A stretch of DNA of 64,000 nucleotides from Trissonchulus latispiculum (GCA_030248195.1 JASAND010000713.1:1-64000); one strand, 5' to 3'. Positions 35,294 to 46,085 are shown, numbered from the stretch's first letter. Notes: a model not told the origin generated them from the sequence alone. Made by a program: numbers and translations.

Positions 35294-38244
35294 TTGCCCC
35301 CCTATTGACTCAAGCTAGGCTCAACGCCCGGAGCTGAAATTTGGTGGGTATGTGGGGTTGGTCCCAAACCTGGCCCATTTCAATTTCATCGCTCTAGCCC
35401 CACCCAGTCGACCAGGGTAGGGAATTTAATTTTTTTAAATCGTAAGGGGACACCAAGGCGATTCTCAAAAATGGTCGAAAACTTTTTGTCTCCGATTTGG
35501 TTGAAAGGTCGGTCCTAGGGTAATTCGGGGATGGAGAAAATCTGCAATCGAAATTTTTCTACCTTTTGTGAATCTCAAGATATGGCCAAAAGTTACAGTG
35601 TTGGAGACCACAAAAGTGAGCGAACTGCCCAGAAACGCCTAATATCTATGTTTTTTGAACTCGTTAGTCAAGTTTAGTCGGTGCATTTGCTAGGATACCC
35701 TTTAGAAAGAAGTGTCAAGTAACTTGTAGCAATATTTAATCGAAAATTCCTTATCCCAACTGCCCTTTTAAGGACAACCATTTTTAGATGAAGGTGTCAA
35801 AAATGGTCGGAAACATTTTGTCTCCGATTTGGTTATAGGGTAATTCGGTAATTTAAAAGTCGGTCATAGGGTAACTCAGGGACGCTAATTCCAAATCTGC
35901 AATAGAAATTTTTCTAGCTTTTTTGGATCTCGAGATATGACCAAAAGTTACATTGTTGGAGACCGCAAAAGTGAGCAAACTGCCCAGAAACACCTAATAT
36001 CTGTATTTTTTGAAATCATTAGTAAAGTTTAGCCGGTGGATTTGCTAGGATAGCTTTAAAAAGAGGTGTCAAGTAACTTGCAGCGATATTCAGTCGAAAA
36101 TTCCTTATCCCAACTGCCGTTTTATGGGCAATCATTTTCAGATGAAGGTGTCGAAAATTGTCGGAAACATTTTGTCTCCGATTTGGTTATAGGGTAATTC
36201 GGTAATTTAAAAGTCGGTCATAGGGTAATTCGGGGGTGCAGATTCCAAATCTGCTGTCGAAAATTTTCTAGCTTCTGTGGATCTTGAGATATGGCTAAAA
36301 GTGTGATTTAAATTTGATTGCATTAGCAAAAAGAATGTTTGTTGAACTGTAAAATGTTTTCAAGCTGAAAACCTCTTATCCCAACTGCCCCTTTAAGGGC
36401 AATCATTTACAGGGGAATTGCCTTATCCCAGCTGCCTCTTTAAGGGCAACCATTTCCTCGAAAACGTCTTATCATCCCAACTGCCCCTTTAAGGGCAACC
36501 ATTTCCAGAAAACAACACGAAAACGAAATTTGACTGAAGATTAAGGCTACAAAATTACCTGCCTAAAGAAAAAAGCGGCGGCAAACCCTTCATGCGAGTT
36601 TAGCTTGTTGTGTTGCCCACTTTTCCAAAGGAATGGGCAACACTTTGTTATCGTTCTGTGCTTATTATTATCCGTCTGTCCCCCCCCTAGATCTCGAGAT
36701 TGGGAAGGGGTACAGGGGTGGTTAATACCTTATTTTGAAGCCCTTGACTAGGACATCTCCCGGAAGCAAGATGGTTCCGAAATTCCGGGTTTTGAAAATT
36801 CGGATTTTTTCGGATGGTAAGGGGGGACCAAGGCGAAATTTCAAAAATCCAAAATATGGTCAAAAGTTTTTTGTCTCCGATTTGGCTCAAAAGCTGGTCA
36901 TAGGGTAATTCGACCACGCTGATTTCGAAACTAAAATCGAAATTTCCGGAAAATTTACGGATTTCGAGATATGCGACCCGGAAAATTTAAATTTTGAAAA
37001 ATTCTCCAAAAGTGGTCGATATGGTACTCAAATGAAAGAGCTCGTCGAGCTGAGTAATTTTTATCATTGCCGTATTTTCCGAAAATGCTTCTAGCGAAAG
37101 TTGTGGCCGCAGATTGGAAAATCCGGAATTTCCGGAAAAAACCGGATTTTCAAAAACTCGTTGAAACATGGGCAATATGGTGCTTAATTGAAAGCTCTTT
37201 GAGTCCTGGGACAGATTTCCTGAACAGAAACAGCTTAACATGTATATATCTAGAAAAATCTATACCACAAAGGAATGTGTTGTGGGCAACACATTCTTGC
37301 AGTAGCGCTAGTTATTATTATTCTTGCCCCCCTATTGACTCAAGCTAGGCTCAACGCCCGGAGCTGAAATTTGGTGGGTATGTGGGGTTGGTCCCAAACC
37401 TGGCCCATTTCAATTTCATCGCTCTAGCCCCACCCAGTCGACAGGGCAGGGAATTTAATTTTTTAGAATCGTAAGGGGGGACCAAGGCGATTCTCAAAAA
37501 TTGTCAAAAACTTTTTGTCTCCGATTTGGTTGAAAAGTCCGTCATAGGGTAATTCGGGGAAGCAGATTTCAAATCTGCACTCGAAATGTTTCTAGTTCCT
37601 GTGGATCTCGAGATATGGCCAAAAGTTACACTGTTGGAGACCGCAAAAGTGAGGAAACTGCCCAGAAACGCCTAAATATCTGTGTTTTTGAACTCGTTAG
37701 TCAAGTTTAGCCGGTGATTTGCTAGGATACCCTTTAAAAGGAAGTGTCAAGTAACTTTCAGCCACATTTAGTAGAAATTTTCTTATCCCAACTGCCCTTT
37801 TATGGGCAACCATTTTCAGGTGAAGGTGTCAAAAATGGATAAAAACGTTTAATGTCCGATTTGGTTGAAAAGTCGGCCATTAGGGTAATTCGGAGACCAG
37901 ATTCGAAATCTGCAATTGAAGTTTTTCTAGCTCCTGTGAATCTCGAGATATGGCCAAAAGCTGCACTGTTGGAGTCCGCAAAAGTGAACAAATTGTTTAG
38001 AAAGGCCTGATATTAGTAATTTTTCGAAGTCGTTAGCCAAGTTGAGCTGGTGGATTTGCTAGGACACCCTTTACGAGGGTGTATCAAGTAACTTTTAGCG
38101 ATAATTAGTGAAAAACTAGTTATCCCAACTGATCTTTCAAGGGCAACCATTTTCAGGGAATGTTCCTTATCCCAACTGCCCTTTCAAGGGCAACCATTTT
38201 CAGGGAATGTTCCTTATCTCAACTACCCTTTCAGAGGCAACCAT
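32881..38244. repeat. 5.4-kb array of related repeats (GTCTCCGATTTGG / ACTGCCC family)
   Basis: The array has no supported gene. Recurring modules are: TATTGACTCAAGCTAGGC... (32,980, 35,300, 37,335); TTTTTGTCTCCGATTTGG at least eight times; CATTCGAAAGCTCTCATCGA (33,515, 33,662, 33,805, 34,208); and TTATCCCAACTGCC with its hairpin CCCTTTTAAGGGCA (about 33,432, 35,752, 36,108, 36,368, 36,422, 37,785, 38,120, 38,168, 38,215). A unit of about 2.05 kb is duplicated in tandem (34,595-35,290 matching 36,650-37,325). An (ATT)n tract is at about 35,262-35,292. The duplicated ORF of 60-93 aa (35,017 and 37,067) follows the repeat and is not counted as a gene. Confidence 0.65.
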
Positions 38245-38427
38245 TTACCGAAAATCGACGCTACAAAGTTACCTGCCTAAAGAAAGAAGCGGCGGCAAAC
38301 CATTCATGCCAGTTTAGCTTGTTATTTATTATCCTCAGTGTATTTAACGGGGCAACACAACTTGTAATGTTAACTTGCAATAAAGTAATGAAACATAGAT
38401 ATAGGATCAGAAAACATCAATAAGAAA
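38245..38427. repeat. Left direct repeat flanking the Penelope-like fragment
   Basis: This 180-bp block (TACCGAAAATCGACGCTACA through the LTR-like piece) recurs at 39,480-39,655, so the reverse-transcriptase fragment lies between direct repeats. It also contains a truncated copy of the candidate gypsy LTR (38,339-38,422). Confidence 0.65.
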
Positions 38428-38886
38428 AAGTATTTGGACATAACCGTTTATCTGTTACCTATTTCCGGAGCTAGATGAATTATTTTAATAGGGCATCTTG
38501 TAATACAGCATTGAAACAAATAAAAATGCTAATAATGATTGTTGCCAATAATGAAATTATTAGGCAATACATAGATATCGTAACATATGTAAACTATATG
38601 AGTAGTGCATGCGACCTCTACCAGACTCAATTCTCACACCCGCGGCTCATCAGTGGAGGAGTGTGGAATTCAGTTTTTTAAAATACTTTTACAAAATCCC
38701 CCAAAAAACATATACCAAAATTAGTTTCGCCGCCGGTCGCCTCAAACTTGTGAAAGCTAATTGACACATAAACATGAAACAAGAATTGTGTGACAACATA
38801 AAAACCTAAACAAAAACGTCTACTTAGAAATGTGTATCCAAGAATTTAATGGTGAAATGTCCAAAAGGTTATTAAAATTGTTGTGT
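38428..38886. other. AT-rich stretch 3' of the reverse-transcriptase fragment
   Basis: No gene recognised. Short open frames have no coding character. On the minus strand this would be the downstream part of the retroelement. Confidence 0.35.
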
Positions 38887-39546
38887 TTACATGACTTCAA
38901 AAAAGTAGCGTTTTAAGCTTCGTGTTTTATAATTCTTTTGTTTAAGCTTCAGATATACTTCTCTAGAAATTTTTAAATAATCATCAGAATTGCTACACAA
39001 ATTTGAAATTCTAATAATTTCATTAGCAAAAACGTTGTAACAGCAGAATTTGGAAATATTGCTATCTATTTCTGGTAAACTAACAGCGTTGAACGAGAAA
39101 AATTTTCTTTTATCAAAAACCGTAGTTATAAATTTTCCATTTTCTATGTTAATTTTTATATCTAGAACGTCTGCTAGTGAAAAATGATCATTTACTAAGT
39201 TCAGTTCTAGATACGCTGGATAAATGAGTTTCCAAAGTTCTAAGAAAATTCCGCCATCATTAATAACCGTTATGTCGTCAATATCCAAAAGATCCAACGT
39301 TGCATTTGCGTTTATTTTTCTAAGAACACGAATTTTACTGCGTTTATTACCCACTTTAAAACGTTTATTAAAGTTACTGAAAACCGCTTGCTCAAATTTT
39401 TCTCCCCTGAGAACTTCATTAAGGCCGTACGGATATTTAGTTTTAAGCTCTCTGATCCAGAAAGCTTCCCGTTTTAATCGTTTACCGAAAATCGACGCTA
39501 CAAAGTTATACCTGCCTAAAGAAAGAAGCGGCGGCAAACCATTCAT
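38887..39546 (-). pseudogene. Penelope-like retroelement fragment: reverse-transcriptase palm/thumb with GIY-YIG-end motif
   Basis: One 219-codon open frame. Residues ~28-46 (REAFWIRELKTKYPYGLNE) match the C-terminal part of GIY-YIG-type endonuclease domains in retroelements. Residues ~90-219 match a reverse-transcriptase palm/thumb: IDDI, then YPAYLELNLVN, LDIKINI, VFDKRKFFSFNAVSLPEIDS and a conserved NEIIRISNLCSN block. The fingers and first palm motifs are missing, so the two parts are joined by an internal deletion or degenerate linker. An endonuclease motif before the reverse transcriptase would fit the domain-permuted Penelope-like clade. The first ~20 residues come from the flanking direct repeat. 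Confidence 0.55.
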
Positions 39547-39706
39547 GCCAGTTTAGCTTGTTATTTATTATCAAGTGTATTTAACGGGGCAACACAACTT
39601 GTAATGTTAACTTGCAATAAAGTAATGAAACATAGATATAGGATCAGAAAACACCAAATACGTTTTGTTTTTAACTTTTTCACTTTAAGCTTCGCAAAGT
39701 CACAAC
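39480..39706. repeat. Right direct repeat with LTR-like block
   Basis: The 39,480-39,655 part repeats 38,245-38,427. The 39,576-39,706 part is the second full LTR-like block (TGTTGTG...AATACA on the minus strand), which could be the 5' LTR of the gypsy copy or a solo LTR. Confidence 0.5.
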
Positions 39707-40449
39707 ACCAACTAAACTAAGTTCACCTAAAGTTATTGCTTTCTCCACACCAAGATTACGTAGAAAATCCCGCTGGTGGTACTACCACCCTCAATACGGT
39801 CAACCTCTGCTTAAATACGGCAGGTCCAGTAACTGGCGTTGGTCCATAGTTGCGTGTCTTCGGCTCGCTTACAGCTGCCAGGTTTTTCGGCCCACACAGG
39901 AACGGTCCGCTTTAGACATAAACAAACCGTTCCCCATGGCAAAGTTGGCTTGTAAAATCTTTCTTAATTGTACACTTCAATCGGTTGCAGACAGTTTGGG
40001 ATATATCTTGTACAATAATAATTAGTTTCGCCTTGAGCTCTCCAACGAGCAATGTCTATGATGACCACCTGAATTCAACCCTACCAAATTCAATTCATCC
40101 AAAAATAGATGGAGTATTTTTCGACGTATTTTGTTTTGGGGCTATTTAGCACTTAGAGGCTAGTCGATAAATTAAAGGACATTTGGTTTCTAGCACAACA
40201 CTGGATTCGTTGTTTTGACTGTATACAGAGAATAAATGACACCGAAGTGAACATTTTTGCTTTTATAACCATTGAGCTATTTCTACTGGCTTGGTTCAGT
40301 CAGTATGTAAATAAACCAACAAATGCATAATTTAGATTCAGACATTAAAATATAAAATTTAGAAAAAGGATTACATGTATAAACGGTTACAAAATCATCC
40401 CTAACAAGTTGAGCTGTCATCCATCACTTGCTGCAAAGTAGATGACTCA
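39707..40449. other. Apparently single-copy stretch upstream of the membrane-protein exon
   Basis: I see no repeat copy of this sequence elsewhere in the window and no convincing open frame. It may hold the promoter and 5' UTR of the gene starting at 40,450; no specific element is recognised. Confidence 0.35.
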
Positions 40450-40776
40450 ATGTTCACCACGGAATTTGTACATTGGTTCTTCACAGCTCTATTCGTACTG
40501 TTCTACAGTCTACTGTTTCTGACCTGTATCAAAAGCAGCTCCAGGTCGGGTCGAAGACACCGGAAAAGAAAACCGAAACCGGGTTCGAAACCCGGGGAAC
40601 GAATGGCCCATAATATTGACTATGACCACCTTCAGCCGCTCTCCCAGCCGCTGGAAGTAAAGGAAAATCCAGATAAGGAGGATCTAATAAAACGAAATAA
40701 GCTGGTGAAGGATTCCCGAAATATCGACTATGACACGGTCTATGACATGAAAAAGTATAAATATGATCTGCAAAAG
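40450..40776 (+). CDS. Exon 1 of a predicted single-pass membrane protein (109 codons)
   Basis: The ATG at 40,450 is followed by a hydrophobic segment (FVHWFFTALFVLFYSLLFLTCI, shown in parts: residues ~6-27), then a strongly basic stretch (SGRRHRKRKPKPGSK), as expected for a membrane anchor with a cytoplasmic tail. The tail repeats NIDYD twice (NIDYDHLQPL, NIDYDTVYDM), with tyrosines that could be docking sites. After ...KYDLQK comes AAG|GTGGGT, a plausible 5' splice site in phase 0. Without splicing the frame would end four codons later (VGPC, stop at 40,789). No known family is recognised. The region is not repeated elsewhere, which supports a host gene. Confidence 0.5.
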
Positions 40777-40862
40777 GTGGGTCCCTGTTAGGGGTATTTT
40801 TTCCTACGTTTGGTGAAGGACACTTAAATTAGACAGCTTAAGCTTAAAACTTAAATGCCTAA

Positions 40863-42482
40863 GGCCCTTTTCGCGAATGGGTTAAACGAGTTAAAATTAA
40901 CTCGATCCTTTTCGCGAATGGGTTAAACGAGTTAAAATTAACTCGCCGAGTTAAGCAGAGTTAAAATTTTTAACTCTACGCTCATTCGCGAAAAGAGTTA
41001 AAAATTAACTCTTTTAACTCTACTCTCTTCGTGAATGACACGTGGAGTTAAAAACCTGCAGAGTTAAATTTAGCTCTACCCTTTTCATGAATGGGTTAAA
41101 TTTAACTCCTTTAACTCGCTCACGACATTTTACATTGAATTTTAACCCGCGTCTCAGCAGTCAGCACGCGGGTTAAACGAGTTAAAATCTTCTATCCTTT
41201 ACATTGTTATTGCCAGGTTTTGCGCGCGCAATAAAGCTTTCAATATGACAAGATAATCCAACCAATGAAAGCACAACACTTAATTTCGTTGGATGGTTCA
41301 TAATACTTCAAAATTGAAAATTACTTAAGCATTTGACAATATTCTGCTGAATTGTTTACGCTTAAGCAACGAAATATTCTACTTAATAAGATAAAAATCG
41401 ATGGAACAAAATGTTTTAAAGATGCTGCATTGTTTGAAATAATATTAAATAAAATTATATAATTAAATTAAAATAATTAATTTTAATTATAAACAAGCTT
41501 TAAATTATTTTTGCCAGTTATAACTCCACTTTATGAATGCAAATTTGAAGAAGTGTGTATGAGAGCTGGCAACATGAAAGCCGAATCAACGGGACACTAC
41601 AACTAACCGAAAGCTCAATATTCTCTAAAAAATGGGTTAAATCGCCAATTTTGCCATGAAAATTACTGTAAACTTTAAAAAATTTGAACCTTTAGACTTT
41701 ATGGAAGGACATCTAGACAACTGTTACGCGAACTTTGCTGGAACTGGTAATGCTCAAGAATGACAGTACATGATCAATTGTTATCCCAACTGTGAATTTA
41801 AGGGCAACCATTTCTAGTCACATTTGAAATCTCCGCTGAATTTTAATATGTTCGCTTTTATTTTGCTTCATCTGTTTGTTTTAGTATTGTGATATTTTAA
41901 CTCTGAATATATATAACTTTTCACGAAAATCGTAAAAATCTTTGGTTGATTCCCATTAATTGTAGTTTTACCCATGTTGTTTACCCTTTAAAAGCTTAAA
42001 CTTTAAAGCTTTGCTGCAGATTGGTCGATAATTTGTTGAAATGGATCCATGCTAAATTTCAGCAAAATCGATTAAAAACTGCAAGTTACACACAGGGATA
42101 CGCCCAGATCGCCCTAATACAGGATGACGCTGCATTGAAGATGTAATAAATGTCTATTAATGGAATGAGTAAATATCTTGTCTTATTTTATTTAAAAATT
42201 TTCAAACGTTGGGAAGTTTTTCAATATTTTTAAATGGTGAAAACTTGGACATTGCGTAAGCAAAAATTATAATCTCTTTAACTCTTTTCACGTGCACAGA
42301 GAGTTAGTTTTAACTCCCCCAGTTTTATCTCTTTTAACTCTTTGATTTTTAGCCCTGCAGAGTTAAAAGAGTTAAAAACAGGCAGAATTAAATTTAACCC
42401 TGCGCATTCGTGAAAAGGGTTAAAAGAGTTAATTTTAACTCTACTCTACTCTACTCAACTCTACCCATTCGCGAAAAGGCCC
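40863..42482. mobile_element. 1.6-kb foldback element of iterated GAGTTAAAA words
   Basis: The ends are inverted (left GGCCCTTTTCGCGAATGGG, right complement GGGCCTTTTCGCGAATGGG), flanked by TAA and TTA. Both arms repeat the words CCTTTTCGCGAATGG and GAGTTAAAATTAACTC several times. The central kilobase is AT-rich, carries one TTATCCCAACTG...AAGGGCAACC motif (41,782) and has no transposase. It lies in the proposed intron between 40,776 and 45,366. Confidence 0.65.
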
Positions 42483-42950
42483 TTAGACCCTATTTTTGAA
42501 AGATCAAACGGTTGTAAATTAATATTAAATAGAAAACAAAATGAAAATCTGCCGGATTAAGATTTGAATAGTTGTTTCCTTGACGCTGGATTAAACGGAT
42601 TATAATTAGCCCATTTTATGATACCATTTAATTAAAATTAATAAATTAATCAATTAAAAAGCGAATTAAAATTAATCTTAAAAGAAACAGCGATTAAACG
42701 AGTCGGATTAAAATTAACTTGTTGAGTTTTAATACAAAATGGGGTTAAAGATACAGAATTCTAATAAAATGTTAATCCGTGCATCAAAGAAGTAGGATTA
42801 ATTTAAACTGATTAGCTTTTAACTAGGTGGGTAAACATTTAATCTGTTTACTCCCAGGTGCTGTTTCTTTGCTTTTTAATTTTAATTATTAATAATTATT
42901 ATTAATTTTAATTAATTTTAATCCGTTCAATCTTTAAAGGAGGAGGATCC
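42483..42950. repeat. Degenerate relative of the TTAATCC foldback element
   Basis: From CCCTATTTTTGAAAGAT to ATCTTTAAAGGAGGA the sequence carries GGATTAAACGGATTA and TTAATCCG words and a GTTTCTTTG word, as in 30,777-31,301, but heavily mutated. It directly abuts the preceding element. Confidence 0.45.
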
Positions 42951-43139
42951 TACTCTTTGGTTCTGTTTCTGGCTTTCCCTGCAGGGGGGGGGGGGGGGGT
43001 GGAGGGCCTCCCCAGAAATCGGCTCCCAGCCCCCAGACTTGGCTGTCTCTCTAGGATCTTGCACAGAACTCCCGGAAAATAGGGGTTTAAAGGTATAAAT
43101 TTTCAAAGCTTTCCCCGGATTCGCCGGATTTTCAGGCCA

Positions 43140-43684
43140 TTACCATTACCAGGTGGTAGTACCGCTGCCGTGGTGGACTTTGCACAGTTATTGTGAGCTA
43201 CATAAAAACTTATTCAACTTTGTCATGTTCTGCATCCGCTGACCTGGCCTACTACGCTGCAGGGACTGGCTTGCTGTCTACACAAGAGAAATTGTATTAA
43301 AAGCTATGAATTAGATATCTCCTCCAATTCTTTATGAATTCATCTGAAATTGTGTATGTAGGGTTAGTTTGCATATGCGCTCAAGCCGTTTTTAATTTTA
43401 GCTAGTATATTTTAAAAACTTCTAAATTTTATTCTTTCCTACTGTTGTGTTTTTCAGAAACATAAAAACGGCCTGAGCGTATGCAGACACGGAACATAAT
43501 CTGCAAAATTTGGTCGTCTGGTTGAAGCAGTTACGAGAAAATAAAAATAAAGGTTTTGTATTTTTCATTGTTTGCTTTGGCTTTGAGAATTTACAATGCG
43601 TTCAAACAACTGCATAATGTTTTCTGGTAAATAATACACATAAGTAACACAACGACAACCTTTAAAACTCAGCAGGTTCAATTT
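43140..43684. repeat. Divergent copy of the unit front, left part
   Basis: Matches 11,560-12,135 of unit B (GGCTTGCTGTCTACACAAGA and TTTTTCATTGTTTGCTTTGG blocks). It is interrupted at 43,684 by the TTAA element and resumes at 45,152-45,344, where it matches 12,150-12,350 (TTTGATTATTTGCGCATGC). Confidence 0.65.
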
Positions 43685-43688
43685 TTAA

Positions 43689-45147
43689 GGGGGGGGGCTA
43701 CGAACGGGTTGGCACGACATCGTCGGAGAGAGCTACTTTTTCGCCTATTGTTAGCCAACATATCAAAGTAAAAAAGTTTAGGGTGGGCAACAATATATCT
43801 CATATACACCGTTTTTGGCAGGACGCCAAAGTACAAATTTTAGTTCGAAAAATGGGTTTTTTCAAAAAGCTTTTTTCAGCTCTGGTGAATTATCGGCTTG
43901 ACCGATCTTGTCACTTTTTACCACAAATGTTTATTGTTACAAGTACTAAATATTAAAAGTATTTCGGCTTTCGAGCGTTGCTTCCTTCTTCAGCAATAAC
44001 AGGTCAAAGTTTGAAATTTGGCAAAAGGTTGCGAGGTGACCGTGCGCCGTTTTCGATCTAATAAAATTGGCAGCCCCTAGCCTAGCCCAGCTTTTTACCA
44101 TTTATTAGGCTCTAATTGGGGCAAACTGTGGGTAAGTTTCGAGGGTTTTGGTTTTCTGGTTAGTGTGCTGTTTTCGTTAAGAAATAACCCTTATTTTTAG
44201 GCCTGTAAAGCTAGCTAAGCGCAGTAAAAATGGGGTCAAAAAATTTTTTGTCTCCGATTTTGCCGAAAAGGTGCTTATAGGGGTTATTTGACCTGCTGAA
44301 TCCGAATATGAAATCCGTTTTTCGATATTACGCTTCCTTCGTGCAGTATGCGCTTACAACTGTCTTGAAGCTTTTTGGAGCGATCGCCATCCATACTTCG
44401 GGAAATCAATCTAGCATTTCTAAGCTTTGGAGCGATGTTTAGTGATCTAGCTTTCTGCACATCTTGGTACACTCACTGGCCTATAATGCGCAAAGTTTCA
44501 GCCGATTCTGCCACAGTACTTTGGAGTAATTGACTCACATCTTCGAAATGGCACCAAATAACAGCGACAATATCAATAATGTAATCTAGCACTGCGAACG
44601 CAGGGATTAACGAAATCACGTTATTTTCACCCAAGTTAAGCCAGATACTTGGAGTATTAATTGGAGTAAAATTGGGTTCATTTGGTAAACCACAGCTCAT
44701 TATATAGACGTTAGTTAACCTCCACCCGTATAGACCTACATTACCCAATTTTTCGCAAGTTGATTGTATCTAACAGAAAAGTATACATTGATCTAAGGAT
44801 TATTTTACACGATATCAAAGCACTATATGTCAGAACTATTTGTAAGAACGCGAAACGCCTTTTTACTGAGTAGCTGTAATGAAATTACTGTTTCTGTTAC
44901 TTATTTCTGGAAAATTTGGGTACCGTACCTTGCGCATAGCGATCAGGGCGAGGCGAAGTTTGTGTATGTGTCATGTCTAGCTTTGGACCGACAGCACCAA
45001 CTTCTGACGGCTCCACAGCACGCTACGCTGCACGGAATTCTTTCAAACTTTAAACTATTTTACACTAAACCTAATACTAGTATGTGGCAAAAGACTAGCT
45101 AGCTTTTCCAACATTGAACTTTTAGTGTTATTCGTAGCCCCCCCCCC
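43689..45147. mobile_element. TTAA-flanked element with G-run ends
   Basis: The terminal inverted repeats are a run of 9-10 G followed by CTACGAA, directly abutting TTAA on both sides (43,685-43,688 and 45,148-45,151). The related copy at 12,110-12,170 in unit B lacks the insert, so its extent is supported in the window. TTAA duplication is typical of piggyBac-type transposition, but the G-run ends are not the usual piggyBac ends. Interior frames (minus strand 44,284-44,748) are membrane-like but broken in the related copy; no transposase is recognised. Confidence 0.65.
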
Positions 45148-45365
45148 TTAAATTCTTACTTTACATTGCGTCTGCAAACGGTCACCGTAAATTAACCATT
45201 TGTAAAACCATCTGTAACGTTTGGTAGAAACTACGTACAGACGAGATATGCACATTATTTTAAAGCCCTTCTTGTGCTCTTTCACGTGGTCGAATCAAAG
45301 AAATCATTTAAAGCTTAAATAAAATTTTGATTATTTGCGCATGCTACTCCTTCCAATCCCGACAG

Positions 45366-45773
45366 GTGGTAAAATTATACGATGAAATGCAAATTGAAGG
45401 CAAATCCACTTACTTTCTTAAGACTGTCAAAATCGTCCCCAGACCGGAAAGTCCGAGGAGGGCTGTGAGGGATAGAAGTCGAAGACTGAAGAAAGCTACC
45501 GGAAGAATTCTGGTATTCACTTTTCCTTTGCAAGTTTTTCCAGCACTGCAGAGAAGCAGCGCACAGCATCTGACTTTCTGGATCAATTTCAGTTTCAATT
45601 TCAGTTTTAGTTTCAGTAAGATCAGAGGTAGTAGCAGTAGTAGTAGTAATAGTAGAAGTAGTAATAGTAGAAGTAGTAGTAGAAGTAGTAGTAGAAGTAG
45701 TGGCGGCGGCTACATATTGATAGTCAGCAAACAGATCTTCTGGGGAAGGAAAAATCCATGGTTTCAATTCTAA
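45366..45773 (+). CDS. Candidate exon 2 of the membrane protein
   Basis: A 3' splice site (CCAATCCCGACAG, AG at 45,364-45,365) opens a frame VVKLYDEMQIEGKSTYFLKT... in phase 0, matching exon 1, so ...KYDLQK would join to it without a frame change. It continues into a basic stretch (RRAVRDRSRRLKKATG), then a Phe-rich part and a Ser-rich part coded by an (AGT)n tract, ending at 45,773. The true exon may stop earlier, since the microsatellite-coded tail is doubtful. The repeat copy in the intron ends at 45,344, just before the acceptor. A minus-strand open frame covers the same bases. Confidence 0.35.
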   Translation: MVKLYDEMQIEGKSTYFLKTVKIVPRPESPRRAVRDRSRRLKKATGRILVFTFPLQVFPALQRSSAQHLTFWINFSFNFSFSFSKIRGSSSSSSNSRSSNSRSSSRSSSRSSGGGYILIVSKQIFWGRKNPWFQF

Positions 45774-45812
45774 CGAAGGAGAGTAATAATCTTCATCGAC
45801 AAAATCGACCAT
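45375..45812 (-). CDS. Alternative minus-strand frame, 145 aa, acidic, Thr-rich
   Basis: Starting at the ATG at 45,812 (G at -3, G at +4) the frame reads MVDFVDEDYYSPSLELKPW, an acidic/aromatic N-terminus, then a Thr/Ser tract coded by the (ACT)n microsatellite, then an ordinary-looking tail to a TAA at 45,375. The frame is open further upstream only through a poly-C repeat. It overlaps the proposed plus-strand exon completely; at most one is likely real. No family is recognised. Confidence 0.3.
   Translation of the reverse strand: MVDFVDEDYYSPSLELKPWIFPSPEDLFADYQYVAAATTSTTTSTTTSTITTSTITTTTATTSDLTETKTEIETEIDPESQMLCAASLQCWKNLQRKSEYQNSSGSFLQSSTSIPHSPPRTFRSGDDFDSLKKVSGFAFNLHFIV
45620..45710. 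repeat. (AGT)n imperfect microsatellite
   Basis: Repeats of GTA/GAA triplets, coding Ser on the plus strand or Thr on the minus strand. Confidence 0.85.
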
Positions 45813-45909
45813 TGCGACGCAATGACAGAAATCATAAATAAATCTAAAAATAAGAGCATCAGGAAAATAAGAAGTTCTGCCACGATTTGGGAAAGCAATG
45901 ACGAAACCG

Positions 45910-46085
45910 CCGACCCCCCCCCCCCATTTTTTGCAAATACCACCGAGAACCACCATAGTTTGCCCAAAAAACGGGGAAAATCCAGATTCGGGAGGAGGGG
46001 GGGGGGTGAGGGACCCCTCTGGGGGGCGGGTGAGGTCCAGGTCTGGGGGGGGGGGGGTGAACCCCCCCAAGCATATGTATAGCTG
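45910..46085. repeat. G/C-run repeat (GGGTGAACCCCCCCAAGCAT type)
   Basis: Poly-C, then poly-G runs ending GTGAACCCCCCCAAGCA. The same ending recurs at about 52,820-52,850, and a related inverted piece at 55,745-55,815. Proline- and glycine-rich frames across it are artefacts. Confidence 0.55.

Noticed and set aside
35017..37348. Repeated 60-93-codon frame at 35,017 and 37,067
   Set aside because: The two copies belong to a 2-kb tandem repeat; the frame has no domain and lengths differ through a single change.
33430..38235. CRISPR-like array because of repeated short palindromic motif
   Set aside because: Spacing is irregular (50 to over 1000 bp), intervals are repeats themselves, and the DNA is animal nuclear.
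32880..39706. Treating 30,019-39,706 as one complete gypsy element with both LTRs
   Set aside because: The pol is cut at 32,880, no gag, protease or primer-binding site is found before the LTR-like block at 39,576, and unrelated repeats and a Penelope-like fragment fill the gap.
44473..44748. Membrane-like minus-strand ORF in the TTAA element, possibly a transmembrane protein
   Set aside because: The related copy at 61,734-62,171 matches only in pieces with non-triplet indels, so protein conservation is not supported.
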